A stretch of 64,000 bases of DNA from Paenibacillus marchantiophytorum (GTDB lineage Bacteria > Bacillota > Bacilli > Paenibacillales > NBRC-103111), in NCBI RefSeq assembly GCF_014640555.1, contig NZ_BMHE01000001.1:482337-546336 (forward strand), given 5' to 3'. The translations under genes were made by a program, and so were the position numbers. The notes under the pieces are model-generated. The model was not told the origin of the DNA, searched no databases, and worked only from the letters and a program-made list of their open reading frames with translations. Below, one piece after another: positions 1 through 8,219 of this stretch (positions are counted from its first letter, which is position 1; each line of letters starts with the position of its first letter).

Positions 1-66
1 CGTTGCACGCTTTGGGATGACAAGCGATGTTCCCTCTAGTGATCGGGATGTGGTGGCAGTATCCAT
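1..66 (-). CDS. Start of an unidentified gene, cut by the window edge
   Basis: An ATG at 66 opens a frame that stays open for 22 codons to base 1 (begins MDTATTSRSLEG). It is preceded on the minus strand by a clear ribosome site (AAAGGAG, 8 bases before the ATG) and begins 18 bases after the TAA stop of the beta-galactosidase. The spacing and ribosome site make it very likely the next gene of the same unit. Too little is visible to name it; a further glycosidase or a sugar-transport component would fit the context, but that is inference. Confidence 0.6.
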   Translation of the reverse strand, partial: MDTATTSRSLEGTSLVIPKRAT

Positions 67-84
67 GTGTACGCTCCTTTCCTA

Positions 85-2883
85 TTATGTAGCAGTGACG
101 GGTACGAAACGCAGCGGTTCCAAGCTTGCATCCGCACTTGTTCCCACGGATTCCAACAGAATGACAACTTCATTGCCTGCTTCGTGATCGTGGAACCAAG
201 GTCCTGGCAAGTAAAAGGATTCGTCGCTGCCTCCTCGGAATATCGGCCTATTCGCTCCGCCTTGCGTCCATAATCGGCCAACCAGATGACCATTAAAGAA
301 CACCGTGAGTTTCATATCGCGCCCCTGAACATAAACTCGCCAGCCCAAACCTTGATTGCTGTCATCAAGCTGTCCATACAACCACGAAACAGCTCCAGGT
401 TTCAGCGTTACCGCGCCCTCAACAGGCTGATCTGCGGATTTGCTTATTTGGGCATGGTGCAGCAATTCCCTCTCTTGACCTGCCGCCAATGACCATGATT
501 TCGCGGACCTCCCTTCATAGAGGTTGATATGTCCACTTAGTGCCCCATACGTTTTATCCAGAAAAAATGTCAGTGCTGCTGTTTCGCCCGCTTTAACGTA
601 TGGCGTGACATCCAGATAGGGATCAAGCGGATTCACTTGCCCAAGGGAATGTCCGTTGACATAAGCGTAGGCATAGCTGAAATTGCCTGGCGTATGCAGA
701 ATCCAGCTATCCGCTTGGTCAGATAGTTGCACCTGGTTACGATAGCAGTGATGTGCCGGTTGATCTGCGGATAACCAGCCGCCAATATTAACCATGGGCC
801 AATGCCGATCATCCAAGTCGATTCGGGCATACTCAGCCTTATCATCCTCTTGCTGAATCCGCTTGAATCGCCAATTGGCATTCAAATCTCTCATTGCTGT
901 AACACCCATAATGCCAGTTAAGCCTTTCAGACTGTTCAGATGCAGGGCTGGCAAATTCGTATCATGAAAGTTGGTGTGTCCCCAAATCTCCACACGCGCC
1001 GTTAGCTCAGAATTAGCCTGCATAGACGATGGAAGCGGCATATAATGACTCGATCCTCCTGGCGTGGCCGTACCTAGATATGTTTCACCCAGGTTGAGGG
1101 TAACAACATCACTTGCCCGTTGGATAATAAAACCTTGGTAATCCCCAGTCAGCGGGATCGGCAAGTGGGCTTGATACCACGCAAACCCGCGGTAAATCGC
1201 ATGCTTCTCCAAATAATCGGCGGAATCCCCGATGGAAACCAACTTTTCTGCGAAAGGAATCACAGGATTCACTTCACTTTGCGTCCAGTATATCTCCACT
1301 TCACGACTTGCAGAAGACCTTTCAGGATATGTTTCGTGGTGCAGGTTGCCTTCTTCATCTATTCCTTCTAGAAGCAGTGCGCTAGCACGGCTGATTCCGA
1401 CGATTTCCAAGACTTGACCATCTGCCAATGAAATTGAGCTTCTTGCTTCCTTTTCTACGGATGAAAATGACAAGGTTACACGATATTCGGCCACTTCTTG
1501 CTGCGTCATCGTGCCTTCAATTAGCTGAATCTCCGTGTCAAAAGTAAAGCAGATTTCACCTTCGCCCTCCGTGTGAAACAGGAACAACGTTCGATCTGGC
1601 AGCTGCTTCACTAGCAGGAGTTCTCCAGTCGCATAATGAAGCGTGCCTCCTGCAACGCCCCAAGCACCGAGCGGAACCTGCAAGGGCAAGATCGGACAAT
1701 GCCCAGCTATGGCGACAAGTTCCGTATATCGCGGAATCTGCTCTTCGGCGATTTGTAGGAGAACGCTTTCCTCTTGCTCTTTGACATTGGCTAAGAAGAG
1801 GAGCTCACCGCCATGTTGCAGCGCTAACCGATAAGGAAGCGAACTCTGGCCCGTTGTACCGATTGCCGCCGGGAAGGCTTCTGCCAAGGAACGACCATAC
1901 GTCTGAAGGATATGATGCAATAATCTACCTTCGTACGCTTCTTCGCGAATGTGTCCTTCCGGGGTAATCATGCCATGGAAATCGTAATCCGATGTCAAGA
2001 AAGACAGGGGATTTCCCCAATTATTAGCCGCATTCGTAAAACCAAAATTCGTTCCCGATGCTTGCAGATAGGGTCCCAGCAACTTGGCCCCTGCTGATAA
2101 TAACCGGCGAAGCAGGAAGTGCGAGCGATTCGTTTCCGTGACGAGCAGCGGATATCCGCGTTTAGCTAGTTCCCCTCTGTAGAAGAGCACTTTCGCTTCA
2201 AATACAGGATCTCGATCATTCGGATAGAAGTTGCAGGTCGGCACGACTTCCTCTGCGAAACCACAGGCTTCATACAAGCCGCCTTGACCCGCACAAGCGA
2301 TTAATGGAACGCTGATTCCATGAGCTATAGCCATATCCCGCAAGGCCGAGATGTATCCTTTGGGATCCGAGCAAGGATAGAAATCAAGTTCATTATCAAG
2401 CTGCACGGCGATAACGGTTCCACCTTGTCCCAGTTCAGACTTCTGTATTTTCGGTAAAATCTGCGCATACCATCTGGCCACATGCTGCAAGAAGTGGGGA
2501 TCATTATCACGCAAATGCAGGTTCTCTTTGACCAATAAATAGGCAGGAAGCGCCCCCCCATCCCACTCGGAACAGATGTATGGCCCTGGCCTCGCGATCA
2601 CCCATAAGCCTGCCTCAGCCGCATCCTGCAAGAACTGGGCAACATCCTTTTCCCCGCTGAAATCCCAAATCCCCTCCTCGGCTTCATGGTGATTCCAGGG
2701 AAAATATACATCAATGGCGTTATAGCCATACGTCTTCACTTTGAGCAATCGCTCTTTCCATAACGCTCGGGGCAACCGGAAATAAAATAAAGAAGCGCAA
2801 AGAATGATCTCGGATTGACCGTTTATTCGCAGCGCATCCTGCGTTAATTGGATGGCAGCTTCTGTGCTTTTGGACAATTGCAA
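85..2883 (-). CDS. Beta-galactosidase, glycoside hydrolase family 35
   Basis: A 932-residue protein whose N-terminal barrel matches GH35: a segment with FPWNHHEAEEG near residue 61, ARPGPYICSEWDGG near 97-110, the acid/base region QLDNE with Glu about 165, and the nucleophile region VTETNRS with Glu about 250. The C-terminal two thirds look like beta-rich jelly-roll domains (for example residues ending in FYLPGPWF). No signal peptide is seen, so it is probably cytoplasmic and acts on imported beta-galactosides. The start is a TTG at 2883 because AGGGGG lies 7 bases upstream and no better ATG is present. It follows the sensor operon but is separated from it by a terminator (3066-3104) and has its own cre-like site, so it is probably catabolite-repressed. 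The exact substrate cannot be told from sequence. Confidence 0.93.
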   Translation of the reverse strand: MQLSKSTEAAIQLTQDALRINGQSEIILCASLFYFRLPRALWKERLLKVKTYGYNAIDVYFPWNHHEAEEGIWDFSGEKDVAQFLQDAAEAGLWVIARPGPYICSEWDGGALPAYLLVKENLHLRDNDPHFLQHVARWYAQILPKIQKSELGQGGTVIAVQLDNELDFYPCSDPKGYISALRDMAIAHGISVPLIACAGQGGLYEACGFAEEVVPTCNFYPNDRDPVFEAKVLFYRGELAKRGYPLLVTETNRSHFLLRRLLSAGAKLLGPYLQASGTNFGFTNAANNWGNPLSFLTSDYDFHGMITPEGHIREEAYEGRLLHHILQTYGRSLAEAFPAAIGTTGQSSLPYRLALQHGGELLFLANVKEQEESVLLQIAEEQIPRYTELVAIAGHCPILPLQVPLGAWGVAGGTLHYATGELLLVKQLPDRTLFLFHTEGEGEICFTFDTEIQLIEGTMTQQEVAEYRVTLSFSSVEKEARSSISLADGQVLEIVGISRASALLLEGIDEEGNLHHETYPERSSASREVEIYWTQSEVNPVIPFAEKLVSIGDSADYLEKHAIYRGFAWYQAHLPIPLTGDYQGFIIQRASDVVTLNLGETYLGTATPGGSSHYMPLPSSMQANSELTARVEIWGHTNFHDTNLPALHLNSLKGLTGIMGVTAMRDLNANWRFKRIQQEDDKAEYARIDLDDRHWPMVNIGGWLSADQPAHHCYRNQVQLSDQADSWILHTPGNFSYAYAYVNGHSLGQVNPLDPYLDVTPYVKAGETAALTFFLDKTYGALSGHINLYEGRSAKSWSLAAGQERELLHHAQISKSADQPVEGAVTLKPGAVSWLYGQLDDSNQGLGWRVYVQGRDMKLTVFFNGHLVGRLWTQGGANRPIFRGGSDESFYLPGPWFHDHEAGNEVVILLESVGTSADASLEPLRFVPVTAT

Positions 2884-2896
2884 TGGAGTACCCCCT

Positions 2897-2943
2897 ATGT
2901 TTCGTATGTTTCGTATCCGCCGTCGTTTATGAAACCCGTTTCA
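2897..2943 (-). promoter_or_regulatory. Operator-like palindrome and direct repeats before the GH35 gene
   Basis: TGAAACCCGTTTCA (2930-2943) has perfect 6-bp arms and resembles LacI-family or cre operators, with one mismatch to TGWAANCGNTNWCA at the central G. Beside it TATGTTTCG is directly repeated at about 2897-2914. Both lie between the putative promoter and the TTG start, where a bound repressor would block transcription. The binding protein is not known. Confidence 0.45.
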
Positions 2944-2978
2944 TTCGTCAGTTGTGTGATTGTTGTTGTCTTAAGGCT

Positions 2979-3006
2979 AGTATAAATTGAATTAAAAGCG
3001 CTTACA
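2979..3006 (-). promoter_or_regulatory. Putative promoter and cre site for the GH35 gene
   Basis: TAAAAGCGCTTACA at 2993-3006 matches the CcpA cre consensus TGWAARCGYTWNCW at 13 of 14 positions. On the minus strand a TATACT -10 hexamer sits at 2984-2979, so the cre overlaps the -35 region, which is itself poor. This placement predicts catabolite repression by CcpA. Confidence 0.6.
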
Positions 3007-3065
3007 TTGCAGGAAACTTTAAAATATATAACAAAACGATGAAGATTCCGGTTGGTTTACATAGC

Positions 3066-3104
3066 AAAAAAGCGGTGAATTCTACTGGAATTCACCGCTT
3101 TTTT
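3066..3104 (-). terminator. Intrinsic terminator after the response regulator gene
   Basis: A 12-bp perfect stem (AGCGGTGAATTC at 3071-3082 with GAATTCACCGCT at 3088-3099) and a 5-base loop is flanked by an A-run and a T-run, so it could work in both directions. It separates the sensor operon from the GH35 gene. Confidence 0.9.
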
Positions 3105-3166
3105 CCTTCTATTTTTCACTGAATTCTTATACAAATCACAGAACTGTTGGCTTTAATAAGCTTCTT

Positions 3167-4711
3167 CTAACGTTCGCAGCGATATTCCTTCACGGTTTTG
3201 CCTTCCAGCTCCTTAAACACCTTGCAGAAATAGGAAGCCTCTTGAAATCCTGTTTTCTCTGCGACTTCGTACACTTTCATCGAAGCATCCTGCAAAAGCA
3301 GCTTCGCCCTGCGAATCCGACAGCGGTTCATATACTCCACGATGCGCATCCCCGTCTCGCTTTTAAATAAATTAGATAAATAATTGCTGCTCAGGTGCAG
3401 CACTTCCGCCAATCTGACCACCGTGATATCTTCTGCATAATGCTCTTCTATATAGGCCATTGCGACTTGAATTTCTTTGCGCATACTCGTATTTTCATAG
3501 GGATAGGGTCCGAATATTCGTCTGTTTGCCTCCAGCATCAATCGCTTGATCTCGTTTAATTGGGGCAGTGCTTCTAGCAATGTCAACATCTGCTTATATA
3601 ATTGTTCAACGTGCTCAGAAAACCTATGCCTTTCTAAAGCCGATGTCTTCACCAGAAGGATAATCTCCGTGAGCACATTCTTTAGTTCGCCAAGGGGCGG
3701 TTTCACTTCCAGTAATTGATGGAAGAAGAGGTCCACTTGGGTTTCTGCTTCTGCTGCATTCCCACTTCGCATCGCGGCTGCAACGAAATGAACGGAGAGC
3801 TTGCTTTTGGCGGATTCCCCCTCTTGAAGCGGCGAGCATGTGTAGGTATAAATTTGCCCAGCGCCTCCATATACGGATTGCGTAAGCGCTGTCTCTGCTT
3901 GTTGATAGAGCAACGCCCAGTCCTTGAGACCATATCCGATTGTACTGATTCCAACCGTTGCTTTGCTTGCGTCTTGCAAGCGGTTAAGGAGGAGCGATGC
4001 TTGATGCAACGCATCCTCCCTGCATTTGCGTTCACTTCTTTCTTGTGCAGAAGAAATCATCACAACCGTCTTCTGGTTCGTAATCGGAATGGCCAGCGAG
4101 ATCATCGCTTGCGTTTCTTCTGACGCGGAGTGGTCACCGGAGCGTGGGAATGCCCCGTCGATGACAATCGCGGCTGTCGGACCCTGCTTGAACGGAAACC
4201 GCACCGCACACGCTTGGCTTGCTATTTCTTCCGCTGATTCCAGCTCCCCAAGCAGCAGCTTGCGTCCCAATAAACAGCGCATTTCATGCAAATTGGTTTC
4301 CCGGATTTGCGCTTGCTTGCGCTGCTCTTGATCCTCCAGAATTTTGCTATTCATAAGCTGCAATAACTGCTGCAGCGTTTCCGGTTCAAGATCATGCTTC
4401 AACAAGTAATCTTCAGCACCTAATTTCAAAGCTTCCTTCACGAACCGGAAATCATCGTAGGAACTGAGCGCTACGATTTTGATCGAAGCATCCTTATGCT
4501 TAACCTGCTGAATTAAATCAATGCCATTCATCTCTGGCATCGAGATGTCTGTAACAATTAAATCCACATGCTGCTGCTGCAATAGATCCAGCGCATGAAC
4601 GCCATTGAGCGCTTCGCTCACAATTTGGAAGCCATAATCCTCCCAGCGAATAATCGTTTTAATCGCATATCGGTAAATCGCATTATCCTCAACGATCATG
4701 GCGTTCAACAT
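3167..4711 (-). CDS. Response regulator, REC plus AraC-type DNA-binding domain (YesN-like)
   Basis: About 514 residues. An N-terminal receiver domain has the acidic pair VEDN near residue 8-10 and the phospho-acceptor Asp in IVTDISMPEMNG at about residue 55. A long middle region of unknown fold follows, then two AraC-type helix-turn-helix motifs at the C-terminus (AEVLHLSSNYLSNLFK and VAEKTGFQEASYFCKVFK). Starts upstream in the same frame are possible, but AAAGGAGG lies 7 bases before the ATG at 4711, which decides the start. The gene overlaps the kinase stop by 23 bases, so the two are translationally coupled. It is the partner of that kinase and probably controls nearby carbohydrate genes such as the GH35 gene; the target is inferred from position. 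Confidence 0.92.
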   Translation of the reverse strand: MLNAMIVEDNAIYRYAIKTIIRWEDYGFQIVSEALNGVHALDLLQQQHVDLIVTDISMPEMNGIDLIQQVKHKDASIKIVALSSYDDFRFVKEALKLGAEDYLLKHDLEPETLQQLLQLMNSKILEDQEQRKQAQIRETNLHEMRCLLGRKLLLGELESAEEIASQACAVRFPFKQGPTAAIVIDGAFPRSGDHSASEETQAMISLAIPITNQKTVVMISSAQERSERKCREDALHQASLLLNRLQDASKATVGISTIGYGLKDWALLYQQAETALTQSVYGGAGQIYTYTCSPLQEGESAKSKLSVHFVAAAMRSGNAAEAETQVDLFFHQLLEVKPPLGELKNVLTEIILLVKTSALERHRFSEHVEQLYKQMLTLLEALPQLNEIKRLMLEANRRIFGPYPYENTSMRKEIQVAMAYIEEHYAEDITVVRLAEVLHLSSNYLSNLFKSETGMRIVEYMNRCRIRRAKLLLQDASMKVYEVAEKTGFQEASYFCKVFKELEGKTVKEYRCER

Positions 4712-6524
4712 GCTCATTCCTCCTTTGACGATACGGTCGATATGGCATACGCACAATGGCTTTCGTGCCTGCGCCAAGCGCGCTTTCGTAGCTCAGTCCA
4801 TAATTTTTCCCATAATAAAGTTGAATGCGCTCATTCACATTGTGAATGCCAATCCCAGTTACGCCTGGTACAGACTCTTTGCGGGTGACCGTATTCAATA
4901 AATTAGCTGCCTGTTCGTCCGACATTCCGATGCCGTTGTCAGCTACAATCAGAATAAGCTGATTCTCCTGAACCTTCGCGCATACCCGAATGCAACCATT
5001 GCCTTTGGACATCTCGATTCCATGAAGGATGGCATTCTCGACCAACGGCTGCAAAATGAAATAAGGCACCTCACACCCCAAGTAAAGCTCCTCTACTTCA
5101 TATTCCACCTGAAAAGCATCCCCGTAACCGATCTTCTGAATATAAATATAATTATTTAGCTGCACGATTTCTTGCTCTAATGGATGAAATTCGCCTACAC
5201 GGCGAACCGAAGACTTCAACAGGTCAATTACCGAGGTGACCATGCGTTCTATTTCCAACTGTTGATTCATCCGCGCATACCATTTCACCGTGCCTAACGT
5301 GTTATACAGGAAATGTGGATTGATCTGACTCATCAACACCGTGAACTCCGCTTGCTGCTTCGCGATTTGTTCCTTGTACACTGTGGTAATTAATTCATTA
5401 ATACGCACCAGCATGAAATTAAAACGGACCGCTAAACTTCCAATTTCATCTTTCCCTAACGGAGCAATGCGCACATCAAAATTGCCATCTTCCACTCTTC
5501 GCATCGTCTGCTCCAAGATTTTGATATTGCGCGTCGATGATTTGGAAAGCTGTGCAGCAATTCCCGTTGAAATCATAACAGCCAGCACAGAAACCAACAA
5601 AATAACTAACACCAGCACCCGCGTATCCGAAAGCAAGACAGACATGGGGATAAAGCAGAGAACCCGCCATTTCAGAGTTGGAGTTCGTTCCTGGACGAAT
5701 AGATGACTGCCTACTCCTGCATTTTCCACGGTTGCCATCGAAGCATCTTCTTCAGCAAGATCATCCTTGGAACTTAGCAAAATCAAATTGTCCGTTACCG
5801 GATCTCCGCCGCCAGCCAGCAATTCATTGTACGGATTGAGAATGGCAACATTGTTTTGCTTGATGATCGAGCTTCCACTTCCGAGGGAAAGGAAATAAGC
5901 GGAGTCGATACTGAATACAATCGTCCCCAAACTGCGATCAATTTGACTTATATCCACAAAATTTCTGACGAGCAACAGTTCGTTCCGCTTTCTAAGTGAA
6001 GGGGACCATCCCATATCGAGTCCATGATTCGTTAAATAAGCCGCTCCATTCTTCGTTATTTCTGCGGTATCTTTTTGATTTAACGCATGATCGAGTCCTT
6101 TTTTATTTTCCCACCAATAGACTTGCCCTTTGCCCGTCTGAATCATAATCGCATTCATATAGGGATTGCCGATGCCGTATTGCGCTAACAAGAATTCCAT
6201 ACGACTGCGAAAAGCCGGATAATTATCGGTGTTTACCTGCTCTCCTTGTTCGGATACAATCTGGCGGATGCTGCTATCGCTCAAAATATACACCGAAGAG
6301 GTGAATACCTCCTTGGCTCTATTCTCAATGTTGTCCGATACCTGATGAATAACTTGCATCGAGAGATCTCTTGTATTGGACTCAATGAACTTGGTAGAAG
6401 CATAGATAGCAGCACCGCCTATTGCCGTTGAGATAAATAAAATGAGAATCATATTGGATAGAAATAGTTTGGTGCGAATGCGAAAATCCTTGATATGATG
6501 CAGACTCCATCCTTTACCAGACAC
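4689..6524 (-). CDS. Sensor histidine kinase, LytS/YesM family
   Basis: 611 residues. Two membrane segments (about 22-44 and 300-323) flank a large extracellular sensor region; a HAMP linker follows (about 324-376), then the His_kinase domain with NPHFLYNTL (His about 404) and a GHKL ATPase with VENAILHGIE (about 490) and DNGIGM. This is the usual YesM arrangement and length. The start is a GTG at 6524 with AAGGGG about 9 bases upstream. It lies 26 bases after the binding-protein gene and overlaps the response regulator gene, giving a three-gene unit. The ligand is probably a sugar, possibly delivered by the adjacent lipoprotein. Confidence 0.93.
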   Translation of the reverse strand: MSGKGWSLHHIKDFRIRTKLFLSNMILILFISTAIGGAAIYASTKFIESNTRDLSMQVIHQVSDNIENRAKEVFTSSVYILSDSSIRQIVSEQGEQVNTDNYPAFRSRMEFLLAQYGIGNPYMNAIMIQTGKGQVYWWENKKGLDHALNQKDTAEITKNGAAYLTNHGLDMGWSPSLRKRNELLLVRNFVDISQIDRSLGTIVFSIDSAYFLSLGSGSSIIKQNNVAILNPYNELLAGGGDPVTDNLILLSSKDDLAEEDASMATVENAGVGSHLFVQERTPTLKWRVLCFIPMSVLLSDTRVLVLVILLVSVLAVMISTGIAAQLSKSSTRNIKILEQTMRRVEDGNFDVRIAPLGKDEIGSLAVRFNFMLVRINELITTVYKEQIAKQQAEFTVLMSQINPHFLYNTLGTVKWYARMNQQLEIERMVTSVIDLLKSSVRRVGEFHPLEQEIVQLNNYIYIQKIGYGDAFQVEYEVEELYLGCEVPYFILQPLVENAILHGIEMSKGNGCIRVCAKVQENQLILIVADNGIGMSDEQAANLLNTVTRKESVPGVTGIGIHNVNERIQLYYGKNYGLSYESALGAGTKAIVRMPYRPYRQRRNEHVERHDR

Positions 6525-6550
6525 ACGTCAACACCCCTTGTCGACTACTC

Positions 6551-7855
6551 TCATTGAATTGGTTTGCGGATTCGGTCGAAGGCTTGGTCAAGCTCCTCTA
6601 TACTGGCTTCGACATTGTGATTCCGATCGAGAACAAACTTGGTCAGCGCATTGACGAAAACTTTCTGCAGATCCTGATTCACGAAATCCGTTGACAAGCG
6701 GGTCCAATCATAGGTTTGACCCGTTTGGATATAAGTCTTATTCAGCTCAATATAGGTAGGATCGAAATCGCTTGGAAGCCCCTTAATGACAGACAAGGCC
6801 TTCTTGTTCGATTGAAAAATCGCCCCGACTTCCTTCGAAGCAAACAATTCGAGTGTTTGCAAGGCGGCTTCCTTATGCGGCGAATGGGGATTGACCACAA
6901 TTCCTCCCGTTGATTTCAAACCAAATTTGGCATCCTTAGGATTATTCGTGTATGGGAAAGCAAACAACCCCAAATTACTCGCCGGATTTTTGGACTTCAC
7001 CCCATCCACGGTCCAAGTCCCGTTAATGATCATAGCCGCCCTTCCTTCGGCAAGCAGCAGCTGCGCCTGATTCCAATCGGTTTCAAACGGCTTCAAGTTG
7101 ACATAATTCAACCGCTCCCCGTATCGTTTCAGAATGTCTTTGAAATGTATGCGATCCTCCGCAAACGTAGTGCGGCCTGCTTCAATATCAGCCATCCAGT
7201 TCCGAGCAGACGCATATTGATTCGCTAAAAGATCAGCGGCGATATCCCAAATAATCGTCCAGCTATCCTTATAACCTGCGGCAATCGGAATGATTCCGAC
7301 ATTCTCAAGCGCTTCGCAAGCCTCAAGAAACTGCGCCCATGTGGTTGGCGGGCTGTCAATACCTGCTTTGGCGAAAGCATCTTTGTTGTAAATTACGCCC
7401 GCCCCATTAACATCAATCGGCAAAGCCCAGATTCGCCCATCGGCCGACTTCACCCCATTCAGAAATCGCTCATCGATTTGTGCTAGAAATGGCTGCTCGC
7501 TTAAATCCATGGCATAGCCGGAGCGAATTAAGTCCTGCGCAGATTCCAGATTATCTATCATATACATATCCGGCATGTTGTTCGAGATCGCCCGCGTGCG
7601 CAGCAGGCTCATATAATTCCCGCCATCCACACCTGTAAGCGCGAAGGTATAGATTGGATGCTGTTTCGTATAAAGCTGTGTACCTAACTCCAGCCATCTG
7701 CGAGCTCCTTCTTCGTCAAAATGATGGATCCATGTCAAAGTCTGCTCCTTGGGCTGCTTCTTAGGCACAGTTGTCACTTGTTGCGATTGGCAAGCCGTTA
7801 TCAGCATGGTGATCGCCATCGCTAGCGCCATTAAACGTATTTTCATCTCGTCCAC
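6551..7855 (-). CDS. Extracellular sugar-binding lipoprotein (solute-binding family 1)
   Basis: About 434 residues with a lipoprotein signal: charged MKIR start, hydrophobic stretch and lipobox LITAC (Cys about 22). The rest matches family-1 ABC solute-binding proteins: GARRWLELGTQLY near the start, WALPIDVNGAGVIYN and TTWAQFLEACE in the middle, AAMIINGTW and GLFAFPYTNN later. Either the GTG at 7855 or the ATG at 7846 could be the start; neither ribosome site is strong. It is first in an operon with the kinase and response regulator and no permease gene lies beside it in the window. It may therefore feed a distant or off-window transporter, or act as a ligand-presenting partner of the kinase, as described for XylFII-LytS in clostridia. 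A near-perfect cre overlaps its promoter. Confidence 0.88.
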   Translation of the reverse strand: MDEMKIRLMALAMAITMLITACQSQQVTTVPKKQPKEQTLTWIHHFDEEGARRWLELGTQLYTKQHPIYTFALTGVDGGNYMSLLRTRAISNNMPDMYMIDNLESAQDLIRSGYAMDLSEQPFLAQIDERFLNGVKSADGRIWALPIDVNGAGVIYNKDAFAKAGIDSPPTTWAQFLEACEALENVGIIPIAAGYKDSWTIIWDIAADLLANQYASARNWMADIEAGRTTFAEDRIHFKDILKRYGERLNYVNLKPFETDWNQAQLLLAEGRAAMIINGTWTVDGVKSKNPASNLGLFAFPYTNNPKDAKFGLKSTGGIVVNPHSPHKEAALQTLELFASKEVGAIFQSNKKALSVIKGLPSDFDPTYIELNKTYIQTGQTYDWTRLSTDFVNQDLQKVFVNALTKFVLDRNHNVEASIEELDQAFDRIRKPIQ

Positions 7856-7863
7856 TCATTCCA

Positions 7864-7885
7864 TGATAGCGTTTACAATAGTATA
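7864..7885 (-). promoter_or_regulatory. Putative promoter and cre site for the sensor operon
   Basis: The minus strand reads TGTAAACGCTATCA (7877-7864), a full match to the cre consensus TGWAARCGYTWNCW. A TATACT -10 hexamer lies just upstream at 7885-7880; the -35 region is weak (TTTATT). The cre would cover the transcription start, predicting CcpA repression of the whole operon. Confidence 0.65.
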
Positions 7886-7995
7886 GCGGACAAATCTTAT
7901 AAAATAAACTAGCCTGAGAATAATAGGCCAACTGCATGATCTGATACCTGCTAACCTCGGAAATGAGCCACTTCCAAGCGACACATCCTTGGGAG

Positions 7996-8171
7996 GGAAC
8001 TACAGGACGCTATTTAGGCAAATATCGGGGATACTAGCGTAATTGCGGAACTACAGGGCCTTATATTCAAGAAAAGGGCGGAATTTCCCTGCAAACAGCA
8101 GAATAGCGTCCTGTAGTTCCCTCTTACTTGCGATAATTCCACTTTTTTCTAGAATAGCACCCTGTAGTTCC
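7996..8171. repeat. 176-bp symmetric GGAAC/GTTCC module, copy A
   Basis: Forward boxes start at 7996 and 8047 (GGAACTACAGG...), inverted boxes end at 8120 and 8171 (...CTGTAGTTCC). Outer arms pair over about 19 bp with two mismatches. It lies between the sensor operon promoter and the tandem array. Four further copies with the same geometry occur at 22703, 27761, 37238 and 53979. Confidence 0.85.
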
Positions 8172-8219
8172 TTTATCTCCGCGCGAGGCAGCTGGGTTAT
8201 TGTACTATATTAAGAAAAA

